From CAVZZV01 sp963779845 (lineage in GTDB: Bacteria; Bacteroidota; Bacteroidia; Bacteroidales; GCA-2748055), in assembly GCA_963779845.1 (NCBI GenBank), contig CAVZZV010000005.1, positions 248,001-312,000 on the forward strand: 64,000 nt of DNA. Direction: 5' to 3'. The notes below the pieces were generated by a model. It was not told the origin of the DNA. It did no database searches and worked only from the letters and a program-made list of their open reading frames with translations. Of this stretch, positions 12,601 to 21,086 are shown in pieces; position 1 is the first letter of the stretch; every line of letters begins with the position of its first letter. The position numbers and the translations under genes are program-made.

Positions 12601-12686
12601 CAGAAGGTCTTCTTGAAACAGGGATATATATTGTCACCCTAAAGTCTGAAAATTCATTATTTAACACCAGATTATTGGTTAATTAA
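9669..12686 (+). CDS. T9SS-secreted metallophosphoesterase with accessory modules
   Basis: The only good in-frame start is TTG 9669, 21 bp after the previous stop; it gives a Sec signal ending near AWCA. After an N-terminal beta-sandwich (about 27-125) comes a calcineurin-like phosphoesterase (about 133-365) with motifs SDGHIF, ETGDN, PGDHD (replacing the usual GNHD), TAAH and GDKHH. Then a beta domain, a short cysteine-rich Asp/Pro linker (about 476-497, like thrombospondin type 3 linkers), an InlB-like repeat (502-570), NBR1-like Ig (576-685), CBM-like module (691-840), a second InlB-like repeat (841-912) and a T9SS sorting domain (926-1005, IYPNPL). The modules match those of the flanking GH99-like enzymes. 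It may release phosphate from a glycan or phosphodiester; the true substrate cannot be read. Confidence 0.82.
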   Translation: MKNRNILSFLTLLILINFSSSAWCANIVRPWRSTTAIVKAGDSFEVWFNADNGQTVNSVQLQGPYNTVNSSITIGNGNWVYDPLSGNTYNTKITVTVPSDAPADRYDLVLKTSAGDEVSYGGVKVVTNFKDDYYIMHISDGHIFQNGYDPITLLARKSAMIDIANIIDCQIIIETGDNMYNVRNHPEREVDYFLGIENEGIKGMAKAWAATFLVPGDHDAYTANDWPQASVQVNSDFFNDYWGLQNSCFKYGNGRFMMLNNAWATSTTSAKDHQYQCDDAVSWLQGDGSEGNFFLTAAHCYDKMHEFIDVHEKLDLVLAGDKHHIRTGNPYEFDPGSAMVAYIAGSIREHFEFNLFRVNDSSGTYTAVPGVTGVANVLKSGNQDTRSTWIPNLTLTYSNDNNGSFIENTATIVNDFDFSINGARVRFVMPKGFNYEFTNATLIQQFEGDLFKIIDVATDLPGNSRVSIYIRADDLCPNDPDKTEPGLCGCGVPEGTCESFPLVVHNGTGDGTYQPYELVTITADPATEGMKFYVWEVNSGTPTIADPTALTTTLTLAYDSATITATYKEIPKINESVYISQNVPALNPGETISVSITMKNTGTTTWTKDGGYKLGFPGPEDSAVWGLSRVEFEIDEEIKPYEEKTFSFDIRVPVDNGHYIFQWQMIEDGVEWFGSKTDIENLRIGGEGIYFDDCDQLTDWNSSASLVLNSVDKQQGSNCLEFTGSNTDEYKKAFSSPYFSGGSVNSTILQFWYYTSDPSKMGTNQVELGSGGKNDINEYSWSLSGLSTGWNFIRLKISEAAVIGSPNMNEVNWFRIYNKKTASITTRLDAIEIIDPAAGERYSLTVNDGDGDGMYYSGSEISIHANSAPQNQIFYKWQINSGSPIIGNESTISTYLTMSANDAVITATYKPDSNVSIDKNDAEKKITIYPNPLISNNLSIDLYGFNGIEFIDIEITSLIGRTVIARSLQNQKKIVIDTEGLLETGIYIVTLKSENSLFNTRLLVN

Positions 12687-12766
12687 TATGCTAGCCCGGG
12701 GATGATGCCAGAAGCACTTTGAAAGAAAATACTATTATTAATAGAGAATATAATTATTTGAGCAAG

Positions 12767-15010
12767 ATGAAAAAAAATATAAAACTGATAAAAATTTTAA
12801 AACCGGCAGTCTTAGGAATAATAATGCTGGTTTCTGTATCATGCTCTTCAAAAGAAGACCTCTTAAGCCCAATTGATTATGTAGACCCTTTCATTGGTTC
12901 GGGTGGTCATGGACATGTATTTGTGGGGGCAAGTGTTCCGTTTGGCGCAGTTCAAATTGGACCCAATAATATCAATAAAGGATGGGACTGGTGTTCCGGA
13001 TATCATTATTCCGATAGTCTGATCATCGGGTTTTCAAATTTTCATTTAAGCGGAACCGGCATTGGTGACCGGGGAGATGTTCTGATCATGCCCTTTACCG
13101 GTGATGTAAAATTAGAAAAAGGGAAGCAGGATTATCCGCATGGCGGTTATTTATCCACTTTCAGTCACGACAACGAGTCTGTTGAGCCTGGCTATTATTC
13201 AGTTGAAATGGACAATGGAGTAAAGGTTGAATTAACAGCTTCAGAGCGAGTGGGTTTTCATCAATACTCTTTCCCGAAAAATGAAGAGGCCCATATCGTT
13301 ATCGATTTAAAAGAAGGGATCCGAGATAAGGCAGTTAAGACATCAATAATGCAAATAGATGAATATACCTTCATGGGAGAACGTATTTCAACTGGTTGGG
13401 CAAAAGAACACCAGGTATTTTTTGCTATCAGGAGTTCAGTGCCTATATCTGATATGAAGTATTTTGAAGACAATGCTTTTGTGGAAGAAAATGATGATGC
13501 CAACAAAGTTGTTTCTGCGCTGATCAATTTCGAAACCACACCAGAGATGGTTGCGCTCAAGGTGGGCATCTCCCCTATCAGTTCAGAAAATGCACTCGCC
13601 AGTATTGAAGCTGAAATTCCGGATTGGGACTTTGATAAGGTTGTTGCCTCAGCTCAGGAGAAATGGAATAAGGAACTTTCAAAAATCACTATTGAAACTG
13701 AAAATGAAGCCAACAAAAGGATATTTTACACAGCCATATTTCATTCTTATATACACCCATCTCTTTATAATGATTTTAACGGAGACTATATGGGAGCGGA
13801 TAACAAGATTTATACAAATGCTGATTTTACAAATTACACCGTTTTGTCGCTTTGGGATACATACCGGGCTGCACATCCCCTTTTCACAATTACTCAGCCA
13901 GAGAAAGTAGATGATTTTGTAAATACCATGCTGGCGATATTTGATGAGCAGGGCTACTTACCCATCTGGCATTTGGATGGATTCGAAACTCACACCATGG
14001 TAGGTATCAGCAGTATCCAGGTGATAGCCGAGGCTTATCTGAAAGGCTATCGTGGATTTGACGCTGAGCGAGCATTGGAAGCAATTAAAGCCACAACTAT
14101 GTTAGATATTGAGGGCATGAATTACCTGAGGGAAATGAAGCCAATTCCTTCTGACACCTATAAAGACAAACCTGTAGCCCATGCAATGGAGCTTTGCATT
14201 GGGGATGGAAGCGCTGCCCTGATGGCAAAGGCTATGGGTAAAGATGAAGATTATGAATATTTCAGCAAGCGTGCAAAGAACTATCAGCAATACTGGGATG
14301 ATTCAGTTGAATTTTTCAGAGGAATCAATAGTGATGGAACATGGAATCAGCTATTCATACCACTGTCATCCAGTGGGGCCGTTGCGAAAGATTATTCCGA
14401 AGGAAATGCCTGGCAGTATCTGTGGATGGCTCCACAGGATGTAGATGGATTAATAAAAACTATGGGGGGAAAGGATAAGTTTGTTACACGCCTCGATTCA
14501 TTCTTTACCATAGAAAATGAATCTGAAGACGAGATTATAAGTGACATCACCGGACTTATCGGACAATATGCGCATGGCAATGAGCCAAGTCATCATATCG
14601 CCTACCTTTACCCTTATGTCGATCAGCAATGGAAAACAGCAGAAAAGGTGCGCTACATAATGAAGGAATTTTACCATGACGATCCGGATGGATTAATTGG
14701 TAACGAAGATGCCGGACAGATGTCTGCATGGTATATATTTTCCTCACTGGGTTTTTATCCCCTATTTCCGGCTTCAACGGAATATGTCTTTGGAAGTCCT
14801 CTATTTGATAAAGCTTCCATTAATTTACCGGAAGGAAAAAGTTTTACTGTGATTACTGAAAATAATAACGAAGAGAATATTTATATTCAGCGTGTAGAAT
14901 TAAATGGAGTGGAGTACAATAAAGTGACTATAAATCACCAGGATATAATGAAGGGAGGAGAGTTAAAGTTTGTTATGGGCAATACTCCTAATTATGATTT
15001 TGGGAAATGA
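12767..15010 (+). CDS. GH92 exo-alpha-mannosidase lipoprotein
   Basis: I place the start at ATG 12767, not the upstream TTG 12719, because it yields a compact lipoprotein signal with lipobox cysteine (VSVSC). The product of about 747 residues is a normal full-length GH92, a calcium-dependent inverting alpha-mannosidase. Seen motifs: DYVDPFIGSGGHGHVFVG at the N-terminus, the sugar-binding SGYHYSD and HLSGTG region, EGNAWQYLWMAPQD, HGNEPSHH with the conserved glutamate, and GNEDAGQMSAWY. There is no T9SS tail, so it likely acts in the periplasm or on the outer membrane inner face, trimming what the secreted GH99-like enzymes release. It follows the metallophosphoesterase by 80 bp and precedes a GH99 enzyme by about 85 bp. 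Confidence 0.93.
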   Translation: MKKNIKLIKILKPAVLGIIMLVSVSCSSKEDLLSPIDYVDPFIGSGGHGHVFVGASVPFGAVQIGPNNINKGWDWCSGYHYSDSLIIGFSNFHLSGTGIGDRGDVLIMPFTGDVKLEKGKQDYPHGGYLSTFSHDNESVEPGYYSVEMDNGVKVELTASERVGFHQYSFPKNEEAHIVIDLKEGIRDKAVKTSIMQIDEYTFMGERISTGWAKEHQVFFAIRSSVPISDMKYFEDNAFVEENDDANKVVSALINFETTPEMVALKVGISPISSENALASIEAEIPDWDFDKVVASAQEKWNKELSKITIETENEANKRIFYTAIFHSYIHPSLYNDFNGDYMGADNKIYTNADFTNYTVLSLWDTYRAAHPLFTITQPEKVDDFVNTMLAIFDEQGYLPIWHLDGFETHTMVGISSIQVIAEAYLKGYRGFDAERALEAIKATTMLDIEGMNYLREMKPIPSDTYKDKPVAHAMELCIGDGSAALMAKAMGKDEDYEYFSKRAKNYQQYWDDSVEFFRGINSDGTWNQLFIPLSSSGAVAKDYSEGNAWQYLWMAPQDVDGLIKTMGGKDKFVTRLDSFFTIENESEDEIISDITGLIGQYAHGNEPSHHIAYLYPYVDQQWKTAEKVRYIMKEFYHDDPDGLIGNEDAGQMSAWYIFSSLGFYPLFPASTEYVFGSPLFDKASINLPEGKSFTVITENNNEENIYIQRVELNGVEYNKVTINHQDIMKGGELKFVMGNTPNYDFGK

Positions 15011-15095
15011 TCAGGATCATGTTTCCTCTTGCAACAGTTTTAGAACAAAGACTGTCAATATTTATAATAGCTGATAATTATTGTCAATAAAACCA

Positions 15096-16358
15096 ATGAA
15101 AAGAAAATCGAATCTAAGTATCGGTTTAATGAGAAGGCTTTGCATAATGATGCTTTTTATTATTAGTATGTCTGCAGGTATGCTGAAAGCAAATAGCAAA
15201 GCATTATTTGAATCAGCTGATACCATTACTCATACTGATTCAGAATATCCGCTGAGAGGAATATTTTACTATGCCTGGTACCCAAACACCTGGTCCCCGA
15301 ATGGTTATCATGTTCAATACCACCCTACTATTGGTTATTACACAAGCACTGACCTGTCCACTATTAATCATCATATTACTGAACTGGAATATGCCAAAAT
15401 AGATGTGGCCATTGCCTCCTGGTGGGGATTGGATAACTCGAACAGAATTCCACGGGATACGGCTATTTATAGAGCTATGAAGGAAACAGACAGAAGAACT
15501 GAAAACGGCGAGATTGACCTTAAATGGGCTATTTATTATGAGCTCGAAGCATTCTATGATGAACCTATGGATACCGTTAAGGCAGATTTGGAATATCTTA
15601 TGGAAAGATATGTTAAGCAATTCAAATGTTATGCCCATGTTGACGGAAAACCTGTCATTTTCGTTTACACAAGCGGATCAGTAGATAATACGGAAGAATT
15701 TATGAAGAAATGGGCCGATGCAGTGGATGGGAAATGGAACTATGTTCTTAAGGTATTTGGCGGATATAGAGATATGAATTACCAACCGAGTTCATGGCAT
15801 CAATATGGTCCCTCAACCAGGGTTCATAAAATGACCGATAGTTCCGGGAAACTTGTTTCCGTTAATATTTCTCCGGGCTTTAAACATGCCGATCCAAACA
15901 AGGACACATTCCTTGAACGAGCTGACAGGACACTTTGGACAAACGTAGTTAAGGATATGGTAGCCTCGAAAGCTGACTGGCAGCTTGTTACAAGTTATAA
16001 CGAATGGGGTGAAGGAACTGCCATTGAATCAGCAGCTGAGTGGCATACGCATACGGGTTTTGGAATGTATCAGGATGTTTTACATATGTATTCCAAAGTT
16101 GAGGATCTCTCTATGCCAGATACTACCTTACTTAACACACAACATGATATCCGGGGAGACCTCCCTTATATAATTAGCAACAGAACTTTGCAGATAAACA
16201 ATCTGCCTAATAAGGTAATTATTTACTCCTTATCAGGTCAAGTGATCTTACAAGAAAGTAACTGTTCAAGCCTGCCATTAGAGTTTAATCAGGCTATCGT
16301 CATTATTAATATGGAAATCGGAAATAAGATGTATCGGATGAAATATGTAAATTTATAA
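15096..16358 (+). CDS. GH99-type endo-alpha-mannosidase/mannanase-like enzyme
   Basis: ATG 15096 is preferred to the TTG at 15081; it leaves a long N-terminus with a hydrophobic signal (MRRLCIMMLFIISMSAGM). The catalytic domain opens with RGIFYYAWYPNTW and carries NEWGEGTAIE, where E303 and E306 correspond to the two catalytic glutamates of GH99 (NExxEGT). This is the protein in the window closest to classical GH99; the MAGYQGWF enzymes are more distant relatives. The last 65 residues resemble a worn T9SS sorting domain (KVIIYSLSGQVILQ, ending RMKYVNL) without the usual PNP motif. Typical GH99 length is about 350-380; this is about 420 with signal and tail. It is probably an endo-alpha-1,2-mannanase-like activity, by family inference. 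Confidence 0.85.
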   Translation: MKRKSNLSIGLMRRLCIMMLFIISMSAGMLKANSKALFESADTITHTDSEYPLRGIFYYAWYPNTWSPNGYHVQYHPTIGYYTSTDLSTINHHITELEYAKIDVAIASWWGLDNSNRIPRDTAIYRAMKETDRRTENGEIDLKWAIYYELEAFYDEPMDTVKADLEYLMERYVKQFKCYAHVDGKPVIFVYTSGSVDNTEEFMKKWADAVDGKWNYVLKVFGGYRDMNYQPSSWHQYGPSTRVHKMTDSSGKLVSVNISPGFKHADPNKDTFLERADRTLWTNVVKDMVASKADWQLVTSYNEWGEGTAIESAAEWHTHTGFGMYQDVLHMYSKVEDLSMPDTTLLNTQHDIRGDLPYIISNRTLQINNLPNKVIIYSLSGQVILQESNCSSLPLEFNQAIVIINMEIGNKMYRMKYVNL

Positions 16359-16382
16359 TCCACACCAGTTAAGTCAAGATAT

Positions 16383-19300
16383 ATGAGAAAGAGCGGAATT
16401 ACTAGTGTAGTATTTTTGGTGTTATTTGGACTTAATAATATGGTTCAGGCCCAAGATGTGGTAGATCCCACTACCCTGAACAATAAAATTATGGCTGGTT
16501 ATCAAGGCTGGTTTGGCACCCCTGGTGATGGCAATGATTATGGCTGGATACACTGGTCGTCAGGCACTCCAAATCCGGATAATATTACTTTTGATATGTG
16601 GCCCGACCTAAGAGAATACGATGCGGATGAGCTTTATCCAACCAGCTTTGTTTATGAGAATGGTACAAATGCAGGACTATTCAGTTCATACAATACCAAA
16701 ACCGTCAATAGACATGTGAAATGGATGAAGGATTACGGTATCGATGGTGTATTTGTGCAACGCTTTATTAGCTCTGCAATATCCAGGACAGATGAAAGAG
16801 ATCAGGTTTTAAATAATGTCCGTTTAGGCGCTGAAGAGCACGGTCGTGTATTTGCAAATATGTATGATATGTCCGGAGGCAAGCCTGAAAGCTTTGTACA
16901 GGATGTAATAAATGACTGGAAGCATTTGGTTGATGACCTGAAAATTCTCGAAAGCCCAAATTATTTGCATCACAAAGGACTGCCAGTACTTTCGCTTTGG
17001 GGTGTCAATGCGGGAGGCAGCAGAGGTATACTTACGGCAGCCCACTGGAAAGAGTTAGTAACATGGTTTACTGTTGATGCTCCTGAAAAGTACAAGGTCA
17101 CTTTAAAGGCAGGAGTTAACAACAGTTGGAGAGGAGACTCAAATGACTGGCAGGAGGTATATGATGCTTTTGATATCATAAGTCCATGGGCCGTTGGCAG
17201 GTACAGGGATATTAATAGTGCTGACACTTACAGAGACACCTATTTTCAAGCCGATTTGGATGAAACAGCCAGCAGGGATATGCAATATATGCCTGTTGTT
17301 TTTCCTGGATTTTCCTGGATGAATCTAAAAGGAGACGGAAACACACTGAATGCTATTCCGCGAAACCGAGGCGAATTCTTATGGCATCAAATGTATAATG
17401 CTATCGATGCCGGTTGTACTATGGTGTATGTAGCCATGTTCGATGAAGTGGATGAGGGAACAGCTATTTTTAAAACTACTGAAAATGCCAGTCAGACACC
17501 AACAACCGGTGCATTTCTTACCCTGGATGCTGATGGTCTTGACCTGCCTAGCGACTGGTATCTTCGCTTAACCGGAGAAGCCACAAAAATGTTACGAGGG
17601 GATAATCCATTGACCTCAGAAATTCCAATCAGTCCCTATCCCAATACTGCATTTTTCATTTCTCAGGATCTAAATACCATAATGAATCCCGGAACCACAG
17701 AAACGGTAAGTATTACCATGAAAAATACGGGTACAACAAGCTGGACACAGGCCGGGGGGTATAAATTAGGGAGTATTGATCCGGAGGATAATATGATCTG
17801 GGGATTAAATCGTGTAGAACTAGGAAATAGTGATGTAATAGCCCCGGGTGAAAGCAAAATCTTCACTTTCGATATTACTGCTCCAACTGAAAATAATATT
17901 TATCGCTTCCAATGGAAAATGATTCAAGAGGGCGAAGCTTTTTTTGGAGAGAAAACCAAGAACAGATTGATCAATGTTGGCAGTCCGTCATTTTTTCTTG
18001 ACGATTGTGATGCCCTGACCGCCTGGAGCTCTTCAGGCAGTTTAAGCCTGAATAATACAGAAAAAAAACAAGGAGTTAATTGTCTGGAATTTAATGGAGA
18101 TAATACAGATGAATTTAGAAAAGTTTTTTCTAACCCTTACAATTCCGGAATCAAAGCCAATGATGCTGTATTGCAGTTCTGGTATTATACATCTGATGCT
18201 TCAAAAATGGGCTCATCAAACCAGGTAGAAATAGGAAGCGGTGGAACACATGATGTGCAGGAATACTCATGGACATTAACCAATTTAAGTACGGGATGGA
18301 ATTTGATCACACTGAAAATTAGCGATGCATCTGCAAGCGGCATCCCGGATTTGAATGCGATAAACTGGTTCCGTCTCTACAACAATAAATCAGGAACAGT
18401 GACAACAAGAATTGATGAAATACAAATTCTTGACTTTAATGCCAGTGTTCCAAAATATGAATTGACGGTTCATAGCGGCACCGGTGATGGAAACTACGTT
18501 GAAAATGAAAAAGTAGATATTTCAGCCGATATGGCACGAGATGGCTACATTTTTAAGGAATGGACTATCGACTCAGGTATAGCTGAAATTGATGACTTGC
18601 ATTCAGCAAACACAACATTGACTATCTTATCAAGTGATATAGAGATAAGCGCTACATACAAACTTATGGGGCTTTATCTTGATGATTGCGATGCAGTAAG
18701 CGGCTGGAATTCTTCTTCTTCTTTATCTTTAAATAGCACAGATAACAAGGAAGGTCTGAATTGCATTGAATTTAATGGGATAGGTACGGATGAATTTAAA
18801 AAATCATTTTCCTCGTCATATAATTCTGGTGTATCGGCTTCGAATGCGGTTTTACAATTCTGGTACTATATTTCAGATGTTACGAAAATGGGAACAAGCA
18901 ACCAGGTAGAACTTGGCAGCGGAGGAAAAAATGATACAGATGAGTACAATTGGAAATTAACTGGATTGAAAAACGGATGGAATTTGATCAACCTGAAGGT
19001 TAGTAGTGCCGGTAAAAATGGAAGTCCTGATATTTATGCGATCAATTGGTTTCGCTATTATAATTCAAAATCCGGAAGTATTACTTCAAGGATTGATGCG
19101 ATTGAGATCATTGATCCCAATGCAGGGGAAAAATACATTCTGGCAGTAAATAATGGTAGTGGTACCGGAGCTTTCTATTCAAACACAGTAATATCTATAA
19201 CGGCAGATGCAGCGCCGGAAGGTTACCAGTTCGATAGCTGGGAGATCAATTCAGGAATCCCTTCAATCGCCAATTTAAACGCAGCGAAAACAACATTGAT

Positions 19301-19628
19301 AATGTCAGCCGGCGAAACAGAGATTACGGCAAAATATAAATTATTTACCGGGTTTAACCCTCCTTCAGCTAGTGAAGAACAGAGGGTCAATATTTATCCT
19401 AATCCACTTTCCGGTGATTTATTGTCTGTTGATTTGCAAGGCTATGATAAGAATGGGATTGTTGATGTAAAGATTTTAAATATGCTTGGGCAGACAGTAT
19501 ATAGAAATATGATAAAAAATGATGATCACCTGGAAATTGACGCAAGCGGATTTAACAAAAAATCAATTTACCTGGTACTGGTCAAGTCAGGAGAATCAGT
19601 ACGAACTAAGAAATTAATAATTGAGTAG
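16383..19628 (+). CDS. T9SS-secreted GH71/99-like glycosidase, paralogue of 6408-9647
   Basis: Signal peptide ends in VQAQ. The catalytic domain opens with MAGYQGWF and has E355 and E358 in DEVDEGTAIF as the putative catalytic pair. Following modules: NBR1-like Ig (423-530), CBM-like 1 (536-688), InlB-like (691-762), CBM-like 2 (765-915), InlB-like (916-985), T9SS sorting domain (1002-1081, NIYPNPLSGD). Module order is identical to the enzyme at 6408, and long stretches of the catalytic domain are near identical, so this is a duplication within the locus. The two have diverged, for example in the substrate-side loop after MYDMSGG. It starts 24 bp after the GH99 gene and ends a run of endo-acting enzymes. 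Confidence 0.88.
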   Translation: MRKSGITSVVFLVLFGLNNMVQAQDVVDPTTLNNKIMAGYQGWFGTPGDGNDYGWIHWSSGTPNPDNITFDMWPDLREYDADELYPTSFVYENGTNAGLFSSYNTKTVNRHVKWMKDYGIDGVFVQRFISSAISRTDERDQVLNNVRLGAEEHGRVFANMYDMSGGKPESFVQDVINDWKHLVDDLKILESPNYLHHKGLPVLSLWGVNAGGSRGILTAAHWKELVTWFTVDAPEKYKVTLKAGVNNSWRGDSNDWQEVYDAFDIISPWAVGRYRDINSADTYRDTYFQADLDETASRDMQYMPVVFPGFSWMNLKGDGNTLNAIPRNRGEFLWHQMYNAIDAGCTMVYVAMFDEVDEGTAIFKTTENASQTPTTGAFLTLDADGLDLPSDWYLRLTGEATKMLRGDNPLTSEIPISPYPNTAFFISQDLNTIMNPGTTETVSITMKNTGTTSWTQAGGYKLGSIDPEDNMIWGLNRVELGNSDVIAPGESKIFTFDITAPTENNIYRFQWKMIQEGEAFFGEKTKNRLINVGSPSFFLDDCDALTAWSSSGSLSLNNTEKKQGVNCLEFNGDNTDEFRKVFSNPYNSGIKANDAVLQFWYYTSDASKMGSSNQVEIGSGGTHDVQEYSWTLTNLSTGWNLITLKISDASASGIPDLNAINWFRLYNNKSGTVTTRIDEIQILDFNASVPKYELTVHSGTGDGNYVENEKVDISADMARDGYIFKEWTIDSGIAEIDDLHSANTTLTILSSDIEISATYKLMGLYLDDCDAVSGWNSSSSLSLNSTDNKEGLNCIEFNGIGTDEFKKSFSSSYNSGVSASNAVLQFWYYISDVTKMGTSNQVELGSGGKNDTDEYNWKLTGLKNGWNLINLKVSSAGKNGSPDIYAINWFRYYNSKSGSITSRIDAIEIIDPNAGEKYILAVNNGSGTGAFYSNTVISITADAAPEGYQFDSWEINSGIPSIANLNAAKTTLIMSAGETEITAKYKLFTGFNPPSASEEQRVNIYPNPLSGDLLSVDLQGYDKNGIVDVKILNMLGQTVYRNMIKNDDHLEIDASGFNKKSIYLVLVKSGESVRTKKLIIE

Positions 19629-19697
19629 CTTAATTTATAATTAGCAGAGAAAACCAAAATCTCAATTAATGAATCTGTTTCTTAACAAAGAGTTAAT

Positions 19698-19720
19698 AGG
19701 GAAGTATTTTTTCCCTTTCT
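19698..19720 (+). terminator. Possible terminator between the GH99-like gene and Gfo/Idh
   Basis: A 6-bp stem (AGGGAA 19698-19703 with TTCCCT 19711-19716), a 7-base loop, then TTCT, lies 70 bp after the stop at 19628. The weak U tract keeps this tentative. If real, it separates the endo-glycosidase run from the Gfo/Idh-GH38-transporter run. Confidence 0.35.
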
Positions 19721-19768
19721 CTGTCTCAATAAAACGAATTGATAATTAATGCCTCATTCAACATTCCT

Positions 19769-20860
19769 ATGAAAAAAATAGTAGTAGTCTTAATTTCCGT
19801 ATTCTGTATCGCTAATACAACAATGGCGCAAAAGCCTGTGAGAATAGGTGTTGCAGGATTATCGCATTCACATGTTGTCCCTCTGTTAAGAAATCTTGAC
19901 CGCGAGGATATTTCAATTGTGGGTATTGCAGAAAGTGATACGGCCCTTTCTCGACGTTATGTAGAGCGCTTCGGACTTGACAAAAACCTGATTTACGAAT
20001 CATTGGATGAAATGCTTGAGAACTGCAAGCCTGAAGGCGTTATAACCTTTACATCCATCTATGATCACCTCAAAGTAGTTGAAGCATGTGCTCCCTTAGG
20101 CATTCATGTTATGGTTGAAAAACCCCTGGCGGTTTCCGTTAAACATGCAAAGAAGATGTCAAAATTAGCAAGTGAGCATGGCATCTTATTATTGACAAAT
20201 TATGAAACAACCTGGTATCCCTCTCACTATGAAGGAATTGATATGATTAATAATGGAGAACTGGGAAAACTCAGGAAAATTATTGTTTATGATGGTCATA
20301 CGGGTCCAAAAGAGATAAATGTAAATAAGGAATTTCTGGATTGGCTAACCGATCCGGAACTGAACGGTGGAGGTGCCATAATTGATTTTGGCTGTTATGG
20401 TGCGGACCTGATTACCTGGATTCGAAAAGGGGAAAAACCACAAAGTGTATATGCAGAATTAAAGCAGTATAAACCCAATGTATATCCTAAGGTAGATGAT
20501 GATGCAACAATTATTCTTTCCTATCCGGATATGGAAGGCGTAATACTTGCCTCATGGAATTGGCCCTTCAACCGAAAAGACATGCATGTTTATGGAAGCA
20601 CAGGCTATATTTTTATCGATGATTCTGAAACAATCAGATTTCGACTGGATGAAAAGTCTCAAGAAAGCACGCTTAGTGTACCTCTGTCAAAGGCTCCTTT
20701 TAATGATCCCTTTACTTTTTTTGCTTCAGCTATAAAAGGAGAAACGATCGTTGAACCTACCGATTTATCCTCCCTTGAACTAAATATGACGGTTGTTGAA
20801 ATACTGGAAGCCGCAAGGAAAAGCTATAAAACTGGGAGAAAAATAAAACTAAAACAGTAG
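19769..20860 (+). CDS. Secreted Gfo/Idh/MocA oxidoreductase
   Basis: The ATG at 19769 gives a Sec signal (ANTTMAQ); the TTG at 19739 adds ten residues with no signal character. The Rossmann region reads RIGVAGLSHSH (residues about 25-35), and the Gfo/Idh phrase MVEKPLAVS (about 125-133) gives the catalytic Lys. The second domain has GGGAIIDFGCYGADL, matching the family Asp/His-type active-site helix with Cys-Tyr in place of the more usual His. Length 363 residues is typical. Unlike the TAT-exported copy at 2073, the signal is not twin-arginine, which is unusual for a cofactor-binding oxidoreductase. It precedes GH38 and may oxidise a released sugar; substrate unknown. Confidence 0.85.
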   Translation: MKKIVVVLISVFCIANTTMAQKPVRIGVAGLSHSHVVPLLRNLDREDISIVGIAESDTALSRRYVERFGLDKNLIYESLDEMLENCKPEGVITFTSIYDHLKVVEACAPLGIHVMVEKPLAVSVKHAKKMSKLASEHGILLLTNYETTWYPSHYEGIDMINNGELGKLRKIIVYDGHTGPKEINVNKEFLDWLTDPELNGGGAIIDFGCYGADLITWIRKGEKPQSVYAELKQYKPNVYPKVDDDATIILSYPDMEGVILASWNWPFNRKDMHVYGSTGYIFIDDSETIRFRLDEKSQESTLSVPLSKAPFNDPFTFFASAIKGETIVEPTDLSSLELNMTVVEILEAARKSYKTGRKIKLKQ

Positions 20861-21086
20861 AATAAAAAGCGAATGTATTTTAATTAACCCGGGATTTGAG
20901 TAATAACATCCTTCCTGTCTAATCGCATCATCATTTCCGGGAAAAGGTAGAATCCTTTTATCCGTTAATCCTTCATTAATTTAATATTTAACCCTCAGAG
21001 CTATTTTTATTGCAAATATTATAAAATGGAAAAGAAGTGATACAAATAATAACAAAAAATCACGGCTGCTTTTTAAAATAAAGAAA
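20861..21086. other. Intergenic region before GH38
   Basis: This AT-rich 226-bp gap has no coding potential that I can support. No TAnnTTTG promoter box or clear hairpin is visible, although its length suggests that it holds the promoter for the GH38 gene. Confidence 0.4.

Noticed and set aside
15030..15060. ACAGT / ACTGT inverted repeat after the GH92 gene
   Set aside because: Five-base stem with a 12-base loop and no T run; expected by chance.
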